In this document: piece by piece, positions 48,989 to 60,044 of the stretch | Position numbering within the stretch: position 1 is the stretch's first letter | Layout: the number at the start of each line of letters is the position of its first letter | Assembly (NCBI GenBank): GCA_951230915.1 | Contig: OX579634.1 | Coordinates: 49,799,570 to 49,863,569 of the forward strand | Origin: Antitrichia curtipendula | Lineage: Eukaryota; Streptophyta; Bryopsida; Hypnales; Leucodontaceae | Reading direction: 5' to 3' | DNA: 64,000 nt | Translations under genes and position numbers: made by a program | The notes under the pieces: generated by a model | The model's database searches: none | Told to the model about the DNA's origin: nothing | What the model saw: only the letters and a program-made list of their open reading frames with translations

Positions 48989-50618
48989 GGGGGTGGTTTT
49001 TTATATGAAAGATGTGCATATAGATGTTCCCTACATATCTATACAATCAAATTAAAAAAATCATCACCAATTGTAATCAACAAAATCTTATGTAAAACTT
49101 TAAAAATTGACTTAAAAAATCCACCAAAATGGAATTTTTCTCTTTTGAAGCTGAAATTTGATATACTTGGTTGGGATTGGGGTAAGAATTGAGTGATAAT
49201 TATGCAAGATTAGAAAAACAATTTTATTCTATATTATGTACAAATCTTTGAATGGCTCCAAAAGGCAATTTATAAGCTTTCAGTACCCGGCTATACATGG
49301 TCTACAACTTCTAGTTGACAAACAATTCATGGTAAATTTTTTGGGGGTAGAATTCTAACTTATCTCTTTTTCTTATCCTACAGTTACATTTGAAAATTAT
49401 GGGCTAGATCTTTCCCAAGAACATCATCCTCGAAATGAAGTTATTAGAACAAATTTGCAGTGCTTGGACTGACCCTCTTGAGCACTCGTAATTAATTAAG
49501 TAACGTCAATTGGCGTTTTCCACAACTTCACAGCTTTGGCACTTTCAGGGCGCGTGGTCTGGAACGTCATTCTCACCTGTCCTCGTTTGTCCAAGTTTCT
49601 AAAGAAGCTTTATGCAGATTTGGGTCACAATTTTTGACCCCGGAGTCACGCGAATTTGACGAAAGTACGTGGCGATAAGTGCCCATTATGCGCGCATCAC
49701 AGAGAAACCGACTTCCGCAGTCCTTTTGTGCAAAGCTAGCTTGAATGCCGCCAGATTTATAGAAAGCCAGGCTCACGTACTTACATTTATTTCTTGACTC
49801 ACACAAGCATGCATGGTGCTGCACCTGTGGGATTACTTACTTTGGCCACAATATGCTCAGCCTAGCTTGGAATAATTAATCATCACGATTCTTCTTCCGA
49901 GGGTTGTTTACACTCACTTGATCGAGTTAGTGCGTCAATTCAAGTGAGGCCATCTTGGCCTACTGTTGCTTATTCTAATGTAAATTAAATTTTGTTTAGG
50001 TCACTCACACCTGTCCAGTGACCAATGAGTGTCAAGAGTGTAAACAGCCATGTAGATTTTATAGTAGCCATAATTTCCATCTCTGAAGAGAAATTGTCCG
50101 TCATGTGGTGCATGTATTCTAGCATTTTTCAGCAACTCGTCGATCTGAAGTTGAAACTTGAAAGGTGTCCCCATCTCAACGAAGAAGTACTCGCTAGTAC
50201 AGCAAGGTGAGATTGCAGTAGTTCTTGCAACGGTTTTGCAATGAGTAACTGCCAAAAATCTATGAACAAGTTTGCAATGGTTTTAGTACAAGAGTACAAT
50301 GTTGTGCAATGCGCGCATCTGCAACTGCTGGAGATTAATTGCAATAGGTTTTAAAACAGTTTACGCAAAGATACGCATTAGTCTGTGCCCCCAAGGCTTT
50401 TGCAACAAGTTTGCAGTTTGCAAACTTGTGAACAGTCATGAGTTGAAGGCCAAGTACGGAACCAATACAAAACCATTGCAAAAAGTAATTGATGATGTGT
50501 TGAAACCGCTACTTCCTGTAATCCTGTTGGAGCTGAGTGGGGTAACTACTTTCAATGTCATAAACCCATCTTCATGCGTGTGTTGTGATCAGAGACTTGT
50601 AGTCATGCTTCCAACAAT
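48989..50618. other. Spacer, unique-looking beyond 49400
   Basis: At 49010-49110 there is a half copy of the 25489-26230 foldback (TCAAATTAAAAAAATCATCACC). From about 49400 onward composition becomes less AT-rich and no repeat is recognised. No gene could be supported. Confidence 0.4.
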
Positions 50619-50716
50619 CACAGGGAACCTTGGCCGCTTTACAGGGCAGTGAATGGTTAAAAAAAAGGGGTGAATGGGGGTAAAAGTTTACTATCTTTGG
50701 CCAAGGTTCCCATGTG
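50619..50716. repeat. Mini inverted-repeat element of about 95 bp
   Basis: GGGAACCTTGGCC (50623-50635) and GGCCAAGGTTCCC (50699-50711) are perfect complements. The pairing extends outward (TCACA against ATGTGA) with one bulged base. Confidence 0.6.
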
Positions 50717-52825
50717 AATGAAGATTCTTCTTCCCCGGCCTCTAAATAGAACTAAATGATAAATTCAAAGTAGCCATCACTTTTGGTCCCTCCTATTGGT
50801 TCTAGCTCGATCTCATCTTAACATTGGACGCACCCAACGTTGTTCAACATTGTCTGCCTCCTCCCTAAAGTGCTCTGAATGACTGAATCCCACTAATCAA
50901 TGGCCCAGAGGCTGAAAAAACTCGAAACATACATCGCAGGGCAATCAACACATAAATATCTGAAACTGAAATTGTACTGCTTGTGGTACTTCCTGATCTA
51001 TCAGTGCATTGAATTGTACTCTGCAGTACACCGAATTATGTCTGCTTCGCTTGTTCTAGAAGCTGAACTGATTGCCGCATCTAATCATGTATTGAGAACA
51101 TGGTATGAAAATAAGGTATATCAGGAGAAAATGGTTCCCCAATTTTACAAAGTGAACTCGTCTCGTACGTCAGTCCCTCAGCCTCTCAATGTCGTCATAA
51201 CAAAATTAATCGAATCAGAGATCATCAGCTAGCCTGCCGGGCACAAGAGCTAGGAATTAATTCCGTTAAGCTCCTGGTGTACGGCATACGTTTCCGGCTT
51301 TCCAGATCAGAGCAATCGACAATCGCAAGTACTACACTGTCGCTGCTTATGCCGTAGAGCAGACGCCAGTCACGCCACGGATCGAGATGACACAGTGGAT
51401 TATACCAAATAAGCATGACTACCTCCTGGATGACCTGGACTAGTTCCTGAATGCAGGTCGATTCCCCCCTTTCGATTAATTTCATTTATTTATATTCCTG
51501 AGCTCTCTTCTTTCTTTCATAATTAATTGGCAAGAATGAATTGAACCCAAGCTGATGTGGTAACCAGAAAATCATTGCAGTGCACACAATCCACCATTGG
51601 AAGGTTTACTGTGCCCAGGAAGCCATTCCATCCGCTAGCTGGTTGGAAGCGCAATATACATTTCTCCTCGTTTGACAGGCTTGTTTAGAAAGTTATGGAG
51701 ATAAGCTACAGTAAGTTAGTGTTATGGTGCTCTCACTCACAGCTCGGGGTAGTGCCTTCCTGTGCACATAGTTTCACGATTTTGAGGTTTGGATACACCA
51801 CTCGGTCTAAGCTAGCACGACACCAATTGAAGCAACTGGGTACTACGCACCCAAATCTGGTGTTGAGTGATTAATTGCGGGGGATTAATTCGAAGGATTA
51901 GAATTACTAATTACGATCTTTCGGACTGCCCACAATCCCTCCGATCCCCCGTCCGCAATCCCTCCAAACCAAATTCTGGTGCTAGTGAGTTGCCCGGACA
52001 CAGGCGTTTCATAGAAATAGAAAGGTTAATTGCAACCAGAGAGTGTAGTACTAACTTACATCTTCCCTGTCATGCAGGTTCTAAACCACGATCAATTCAA
52101 ACTGCTTGCCCCAGCTAGCGTATAACTGTACACCCATGAATCTAGTATTCCACACATGACTAGCTGTCACAGACGTACTGCTGCAGCATGTTGAACGTCC
52201 CTATAGACATGCAAGAGGTAGACAGTCGATCTGCCTTCAGTTCGTGCATTCTTCTCATATGGCTAAAAGACAGCCACATCAATTAGTTACATATTACTCA
52301 AACAATTGTGAAACAGCCAGGCAGTATAACTCAAACTCTAAGTAATATAATGTGATGGTCCATTTTTGGAAAAGTTAAGCCCAGGCGGATATCTTGAATT
52401 GAAGAGTACGTGTCTTGGGGTGCACCATCACAGTGGCTTCACTCCCAAATTACTAACTAATATCAATTATTTTGATTCTAATAATTTAAAAAAAAAGGTG
52501 CAGGTACCTAGTACGTCCAGCTCTGACGACAACTCGGTGTCAGGCCAGGGAATCAAATTGGAACATAATCTTGGTCATGTGTACAAAACTGCGCTGCAAA
52601 CTGGAGCCGCAACCTCAAGTTTCTTTTCAAGAAAAGAATTCCGCACCATTAGCGACACTCCACGTGGAAGGAAACGACATCATTCTCTGGCAAGCGCAGT
52701 GCTGTCAGGGCGTATAGTAGTGGCGCGCCAGCGGGGGGGGGGTGGCGTCGGCAAGACTCAAAGGCGCTGGGAAAAGTAAGATGCGAACAAATGACCAATC
52801 TGCACTTGAACGGCCGGGTATTCTA
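50717..52825. other. Unique-looking intergenic sequence
   Basis: Less AT-rich than the transposon-dense blocks. A 110-codon ORF at 50900-51232 has no recognisable family. No RNA gene is seen. Confidence 0.35.
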
Positions 52826-53270
52826 CTAGCTGTACTGTACAGTAGTGGAGGGGCTGGAGACGTAGCAGACAAGCCTAACATATTGCAACTGCGTGCGCGC
52901 TGCACCAGTGAAATCGATCTATCTCCCCTCTGCAGCAATGCAAAGGCGATATGCATGATCGATCGAACCAGCCGCGCGTGAGATCTACAGTTTGTAACTA
53001 GCTAGGCTGTTTACTTAGACTTTGAATCTAGATTAATTTGTTTGCTGTTAATCAACTTTAATTCGATTTTTGAATTTTGATTATGTTTGCTGTGCACTAG
53101 CTGGTATTCCAGTGGAGGGGCTGGACGTACTTGAGACTGTAGCAGGGAAGCGTAATTAATTACAAGACAGCTAGTGCATGCTGCGCCATTGATGATACAG
53201 TTCTACGTAAGCTACTGTAGCTTATCTCCCCTCTAAAAGCAATGTAATGTAATGGCCATCGAGTTCGAAC
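52826..53270. repeat. Diverged direct duplication separated by ~130 bp
   Basis: Segments 52826-52970 and 53098-53270 align in the same order: CTAGCTG, CAGTGGAGGGGCTGGA or AGTAGTGGAGGGGCTGGA, GTAGCAG, ATCTCCCCTCT, GCAATG. Each has private insertions. It may be a duplicated promoter-like or untranslated region; no coding frame is conserved between the two. Confidence 0.6.
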
Positions 53271-54023
53271 TGAACCAGATCGACGTGATCGACAATTTAA
53301 TCCCAATTTGCAAAGCTTGCAGTAAACTTAAGTTAGATTTTGAACTGCCACATCCCATCTACTCATTCATCACCTGGTCTCGTTCGTGCCGTGATCATGC
53401 TGCTCTGTAGGTCCAGTGGAAATTATCCCCAAAGCGCCGACAGTCACGGCAGTAGTATATATATCCGTGTACCACATGACTGCGTGCCTTATCAGAAATG
53501 ATCTCGTGCGGATCCGGTACTCTGGTAGTAATAATGAGGTCAGGTTGTACTACAGTCAGAACTTTCGTAAAGGATAAAAGGAATGGGTGGGGTGTCCTTC
53601 TTCAGTGGTACTTTAATTTGGGTCGGATTATTCCATCTTTTGGCAGGGTCACAAGATTTATGGGATCAAGTGAAGGTTTAGATGCAAGTGAGTGATGAGT
53701 TGGTTCACGTTTTAGATTTGGGGGGGAGGGGGAGGAGGACAGGAGCATGGACAGTACTAAAGGAAGTAAGGTGGAGCCGCCCATAACCGATCACTCAAGC
53801 AATTATGCTCATGATTTGGATCAGTAAGGTAAAAGGTCCATAAATTGACCACCTAAGGGCTGGAATTGAATTTTGGGGAGGTGAAACTTCTTGAAATATT
53901 TTTTAATAAATTTTTCTTGGAAAAACAAGTGGAATTGTCATCTAACCTAAGTCGTTTCATATTTTTTGGAACTTTTTGAAATTAGTTATGGAATTTTGAA
54001 GTTGAATGGACATAGGGCTCCAA
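53271..54023. other. Spacer, partly shared with 5530-5690
   Basis: The stretch 53890-54020 matches 5530-5690 with divergence. No gene is seen. A purine-rich G run sits at about 53719-53742. Confidence 0.4.
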
Positions 54024-54119
54024 AACCGCCCACCCCCTACATGTACACAGTTTGTACATCAATGAAAGCTGTGAAAAAGAAGCATGTACAAATTGTGTAT
54101 ATTTAACGGGTGGGTGGTT
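54024..54119. mobile_element. 96-bp inverted-repeat element
   Basis: Left AACCGCCCACCC...TACACAGTTTGTACAT pairs imperfectly with right ATGTACAAATTGTGTA...GGGTGGGTGGTT over about 37 bp. It is a very small foldback of unknown class. Confidence 0.55.
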
Positions 54120-55559
54120 CTAATTGCCCAAACGTAGTTTGAACCTCCTACCTTAATAAGTGATGCAAATTTTTCCTATGTAGAAAGATAGAAATTATAG
54201 GAACTGCAAATTTTTTGGTAATATTATTCTTGGTTCAAATCTATAACCAATGTCTAGACTCTAGAGTGTTTCATAACCACTCATTCATAGACTACTTTGA
54301 CTCTCAAAACTAAAGACATGTATCATGACACTGATGGTTGGAAACCAAGAACTGATGGTCAAAAGTTAATCCCAACCTTTGTTGAATATTAAGTAGCTTA
54401 TAGATTGCCAATGGGGTCCTTGTTGGTAATGGGTGGCTCTACTTCAAATCAATCCAAAAATTCCGTTTGTTGTCTAATTTTGGTCCCACTTTTGGCTCCA
54501 ATTCCACACATTCAAACATCCACATCTATCCAAAAAAATATCCAAATTCCTTCAAGATTTTGACAAAATCATTGCATTAATAATGTCAATTTCGTTAAAA
54601 TGGCATATGAAATCCGCCACTTTGTCTAAACATCTAGGACAGGTATAGATGTAAACCCACCAAAGTTTCGGAATGCCGCCATTTTAATAAAATTCACGTT
54701 TAATGCAAAAATGGATAACATATCACATTCAATCCTTGATTGGTGGAAACTCAAGTGCTTATAGATATTTATACAAAGGTGATTATGGATTATTTATAGA
54801 ATGTTTATGATTCCACTCTATTCGCGGTTTTGTAATTTTAGGATAAACCACTTCATAAATTCATAGAGATTAGAATTTCAATTGAAAAATTAAAATTCTG
54901 CTTGGTTTGATCCATCAAACAAGCCCACACCTTAAAATAAAATATATGACCTTCTTGGAATAGGCCCCAAGATATTCAAATTTGAGTAGAGCGGTTGAAG
55001 CTCAAGTTAGAAAGAAGTAAACAAATTTTCAAAATAAATTTTTTAAATGCATAATTTTTTCCAACTATTGGATTTTACATAGAAATAGATTTCCTAAAAT
55101 ATTTTTTATTTTCTTTATCTCTAAAAAATGAAAAAAAAACACTTAAATATGATACCTCAAATGTTTTAGATATTTAAAATTTTCAAAATCCTTTGAGCTT
55201 GCATGAGCTCTAGAAATTAATTAGGATTACAGAAATAAATTTAAAAGACATCCCAAGTGTCAACCAATAATTCATAGGCTGGAAAAGAGGATTGGTATCA
55301 TTTCAGAGATGCCATTGTAGTGATTGTACGGACCCCGTTCTCATTTAGTAATAGATTTCAAACAATCATGCCAACAATACTGTAGAATAATAATGTAATT
55401 GTCTTATAGATGAACATGTGGTAGAAATCATCATAATGATCATATCACAATTTGAGTAATAAATCAAAAATTAAAAATGGATTCCAAAAGATTGAATTGT
55501 CAATTTCATTGCACTTTAATTATGACCCTATTTGCAATGAGTTCATAAAGTCAAGTTTC
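54120..55559. other. AT-rich intergenic spacer with a small MITE copy
   Basis: Apart from the MITE copy at 54585-54697, listed separately, no gene or bounded repeat is seen. Confidence 0.4.
54585..54697. mobile_element. MITE, family GGAATTTCATTAAAATGG, copy 2 (degenerate)
   Basis: GTCAATTTCGTTAAAATGGC on the left and GCCATTTTAATAAAATTCAC on the right are inverted. The interior shares CATCTAGGACAGG with copy 3 (CATCTAGGACAAG). At 113 bp it is about half the size of copy 3. Confidence 0.6.
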
Positions 55560-56707
55560 TTAACCCTTAAAGAACCAGCCTTGTATTTTGGGCAACATAA
55601 CTCCTTTGGCAAGCACATGTGACCAGAGATTTTTTTTTTCTTCGAAATTTCCACACAACATTTGAGGCCCAAAATGTTTTATAACTTTTGACTATATTGT
55701 TCAAAAATTATTGTGTAATATGCAGTTTGTTTCTCAACTTTGGGCAGATAAAAAAAATTATTTTTCAAAAATAAAATTTGAAATTGGTTCTTTAAATTTG
55801 TATATACATAAAAAGCTTTTAATCATTTATTTTTTATTAATGAGATGAAACTTATGAGGAGTTTTAGTTTGTGGATAGTTACAGATTTCTATCCTAAAAT
55901 AAACTTTGAAGTCTTTTATTTAACTCAATTCAATATTTTTGGAAAAAAAATAAAAACATAGGATATAGATGTTTATTACAACAATTCATTGGGATTGGCA
56001 TTTTTCAATTCCATAAATAAATACTTAAGTTTTTTAAATTTTTAATCATTCATTCATTCTCTACTTCTTTCTATTTGGTATCTTTTTCTTATCTGTTGTA
56101 CAATTTCAAATGATTTGAAAATTTTCAAGCATGTAACTAACTTGCCTTGAAGAATTAAACTAAAGAAAGACAACTATTTTAGACATTTTTTTATAATGAT
56201 CTTGTAAAGTGCAACTATCCAATTTTCTCAAGGATAAAAAAAATATTTTTGCCACTTCATACACTAATATCTTGCAATCTACAGAGTGAAAAATTTTGAA
56301 TTTTTTTTCACATATTCTCAAGCCAAAGCACTATAAGATCCTATATGCCATATTTAACTATTTTTGGACTTTGCAAAGTCCAAAATTGGTAAAGGAACAT
56401 CTAAGACAATTGTAGATTTTGACTTCTATAGATTTTATGAATCTAGAAATGATATAGATTTTGGACTAGGTGGTTTGAAAAATGTACAACAGATTTAGAT
56501 TTTAGATATCTATGACATCGGGGGATCTCACGATCGACAAAGTCCAAAATTCCCTTAAAAGTCCAAAAGTAGTTAAATATGGGCATATGGCATCTATGGT
56601 TACATGTGTCTAATATGATATTTCTCAAAAATTTAATATTTGTACTAGAAATGGCAGTTTTGGAGCAATTTTGATTGAGAACATAGTCAAGGAACTTTAG
56701 GGGTTAA
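55560..56707. mobile_element. TTAA-flanked element, copy F, with a nested hairpin
   Basis: Left end TTAACCCTTAAAGAACC, right end GGAACTTTAGGGGTTAA. The right subterminal region (CTAGAAATGGCAGTTTTGGAG) matches copy I and the complement of copy E's left end. Removing the nested inverted-repeat unit at 56343-56588 leaves about 900 bp, the size of copy E. No transposase. Confidence 0.7.
56343..56588. mobile_element. 246-bp inverted-repeat element nested in copy F
   Basis: ATATGCCATATTTAACTA and its inverted partner TAGTTAAATATGGGCATAT bound the unit and pair over about 31 bp with a few mismatches. A second inner inverted pair uses AAAGTCCAAAATT. Its class is unknown. Confidence 0.55.
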
Positions 56708-57046
56708 ATTAGCACATGCATACCTATTAAAATGCCTTGTAGGAAAGAAAGAAAAACAAAGATTTAGGGAGCTAAGAGAGGGATTAATAGATTGGAATGT
56801 AGGACCAAGGTGAAAATCTTAGTTCACTATATCCCAATATTTTAGATGAAAGCAATTTGCATAGTTATATATATTGATACAATGGTATTATACTATAATA
56901 AATTAATTATATAAATGTCAAAATGCTGCATAGAATACAAGTTATACAACCAATTAATTTTCCTAGATGTTATATTTTTTGAATATATGGAATTGGTTTT
57001 GCATGGGTAACATGGGATGATTCAAATTTGCATTTTGAGCATCATA

Positions 57047-57274
57047 GGGAATTTCATTAAAATGACAATATTCCATATTTCCATATGTTACTTTCAGACC
57101 ATGTAGTCTAAATCACAAAAATACCATCTAGGACCAATATAGATTTCAGACGACAGTCTAAACCATGAAAGTGCCATCTTGCCATCTAGGACAAGTGTAC
57201 ATTCCCAGACCGTGCAATCTAAACCATAAAAGTGCTAAACTTTGCAGAATGGCGCCATTTTAACAAAATCCCCT
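57047..57274. mobile_element. 228-bp MITE, family GGAATTTCATTAAAATGG, copy 3
   Basis: Left end GGGAATTTCATTAAAATG, right end CATTTTAACAAAATCCCC. A 6-bp duplication ATCATA flanks it (57041-57046, 57275-57280). Phrases such as CATCTAGGAC recur inside. Related to copies at 10327 and 54585. Confidence 0.72.
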
Positions 57275-57541
57275 ATCATATCATCCCAGTTAATGCAAAC
57301 AACTTATGAGGTGTGGTTCAGTGTCACAATTTTGCAATTTTGCCGCTCTGAATGTCATCAGGTTTACGAAATTCAATTTCAAACGCATTTACCTCCAAGT
57401 ATGATTTTTATTAAGTTTCAGTTAACACTCTGGGTTCGATTCGCATTGCTTCAATATTATTCTTTCTGTTACAGTACCTCAGGCTGGGCGGGTCCTCCTG
57501 CCTCAATAATATCCCCACCGCCGACGGCACGCAGCTAGCAA

Positions 57542-57757
57542 CACAGGGAGCTCATATCGCGTTCCCGGTGTTCATTCCCGGTGAATTCCCGGTGAGTCTC
57601 AAATTTCCCTGTGTATGTGTAGTTGCAACATGTGTCCAAAATACCTGTAAATAGAAAGTTTTTACAGGTGTCAAATTTTAAAGCTCAGTGGGAAATTTGA
57701 GACTCACCGGGAATTCACCGGGAATGAACACCGGGAACGCGATATGAGCTCCCTGTG
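57542..57757. mobile_element. 216-bp hairpin element with perfect 68-bp arms
   Basis: Arm 57542-57609 (starts CACAGGGAGCTCATATCGCG) is exactly complementary to 57690-57757, separated by about 80 bp. The trinucleotide CAA flanks both sides (57539-57541, 57758-57760), fitting a 3-bp target duplication. Perfect arms suggest recent origin or ongoing homogenisation. Transcription across it would give a long double-stranded stem. No protein coding. Confidence 0.85.
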
Positions 57758-57760
57758 CAA

Positions 57761-60044
57761 GCCTGTAGCTGATTAATTCAAATTCTCACGCGGTAACTTG
57801 TGTTTTGCACAACAGATGGAGGCAGCTGAGCACGAATAGACCGGATATGTATTCGAGCTCTAATAGACGTACGCTAGCTCCTGCACCGACATGCTCTGTC
57901 GGTTCCAATTCATTGTCGTCTTCATACAGAAGCTGAACCGCACTGCAGGAATACGTCGGTTTCACTTGCGGTTGAATCTATTTCAGTAACGTGTCATTCA
58001 CCATTAGCATCGTTGTTGATTAATTTGGAGTGTCACTTGGACATGCAGTATCCTAGCTCTTAATTGTATTCATGGTCGTACTCTCTAGAATATATTAGCG
58101 AATTTCAGAACGCCAATCTATTAAAACTGGTGCCCGCAACTCCAGAATTAAAGCATGGACGAAATTAAGTAGATCTGGTGTGGTGTGGATTGAGCATCTC
58201 TAAATCCAGTTATGCCAATATCGCTGAAATCCATCATTTAAAACAAATATGAGGCTTGGTTTCGTAAGACGACTATTCGATGCCACCAGTAACGAGCAAT
58301 TCCATATTAGCAGATGCTGCATGTGTGAAGCAGCAGTGAGGAGTCTGATATATAACTCTCAGATTTCAAGTGATCAACGATACAGCGGTTATTGTACATC
58401 TATAAAACTGAATCCGCTCATGTACAAGTACACAGGAAGCGTTTTCTGAATTCGCTACTGCAAATCCCCGCCAAGGAAACATAGAAATGTTACAAATTGT
58501 TGTTCAAAGGGAATGTGACTCTCACTGGGAAATGTGAGACAGGGAAGTTTAAGGGAATTTTAAGGAGAAAATCTGTGCATTTTTCAGTGTTATGTGAAGA
58601 TGTCCCCACCTCAAAATCAACTCAGTTTTTAAAATTCAATATTCTAGAATACAGATTTAGGCCTCTAAAATATAATGTTAATGTAGATTTTAGTTTGCAT
58701 AATCAATACAGTTCGTAGATTTTGGTAACTGAAATCTGAAGGGTATGTAGATTTTAAATTTCTAATCTTACTAATTTGTACATTTTCAAAATTGTTAGTG
58801 TAGACCTATTTCTAGATTTCAGAATATTAATAAAATGTAGATTTCATTTGTTTAAACAATTTACAATTTCATGTATAATTGTAAAATTTCTAAGATTCTA
58901 AAATGTAGCAACTGTAAATATGTTAGATTTCTGTGAAATGAGTACATTGTCGTAGATGTTGTCAACTTACAGCTTTTATGTGACCAACTTCACGGTACGC
59001 TTGATAATCAATATGGGACAATTTTCATCTCCTAAAATCTACCAAATACTAGGTGGAAACAACGTAAAAAATGTAAGATGCGTCAATGTTGCAAAATCTA
59101 TAAATTTAGGTTGCACACCGGGGATATGGGGGAAATTTATGAAAATCCTTACAAAGAAAATCCACAATTTCCTTTTGCATAGAAATTCTTTGAAAGATCC
59201 CTCCATGATGACATTAGAGCAAAGAGAAACATAGAAACTAGAAAAAACTTGTAGTAAAAAACTACAGTATCTCCAAAATAGTCGCAGGGAATTTGAAAAG
59301 AGTCTGCTGTGAGTGCCAACAATTTTATTGATGCCAATTTCAGCTTTCAACAGATTTGAACTCGCTCCTTGATCGGCTAATTCGAGGGTATTAGGAACAA
59401 CTGGGTCGATCATGCAGGGTCGGACAAACTGTATGGTTGTGTACTAAACAGGGAATGCTAGCTAGCTGGCAGTCCCTTCCAACTTCCAAGACACGAGCAC
59501 ATTTAACTGATTACAGAACAAACACTTCCGATCGAAGGACGAATTTAATACAGAATGATGTAAAAAGAAACTAATTAACCGAATCGATCGGACTACCCCG
59601 GACACTAGCTTACAACAATTAAGATTCATCCACTTTTTGCCATGCCACTTGGCATACATACGTAGCTAGTTTGCATATTAATCATCTTAGTTTGCTCCTC
59701 TTCTTTAGTTCCAATCATCTGCGCCTCATGCTTGCTGTAGATATGAAGCTTGATTGACGTGGACTCCCACATATATCCTGACGACATGTCTAATCGTGCA
59801 TGGGCTCCAGTCCGAGCCCTGGCCTACTTGCGGCAAAAGGCATGAATTCCTTGCTCTTATTGATCTAGTACCACTTTCCGGTCCAGGAGCTTCATGCTAA
59901 CGAAACAGTCAAGTACGTTCTCATCCAAAATCGAACAAATAATCATATCATCACTCGGTGGTGAGAATTAATCCTGTCTGTGTAAGTAAGTACGTAACGA
60001 ACTAATTAACAAACTAACTAAAACACGTACTGTCTGCTCTACAA
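57761..60044. other. Intergenic region downstream of the NAC gene
   Basis: No transposon terminus was recognised. The block 58600-58960 is rich in the recurring word GTAGATTT. At 58501-58560, GGGAATGTGACTCTCACTGGG may be a decayed relative of the 57542 hairpin. The NAC 3' untranslated region should lie just below 60045; a polyadenylation site could not be fixed. Confidence 0.4.

Noticed and set aside
57425..57445. tRNA-like B-box phrase GGGTTCGATTCG
   Set aside because: No A box, acceptor stem or anticodon arm could be laid out around it.
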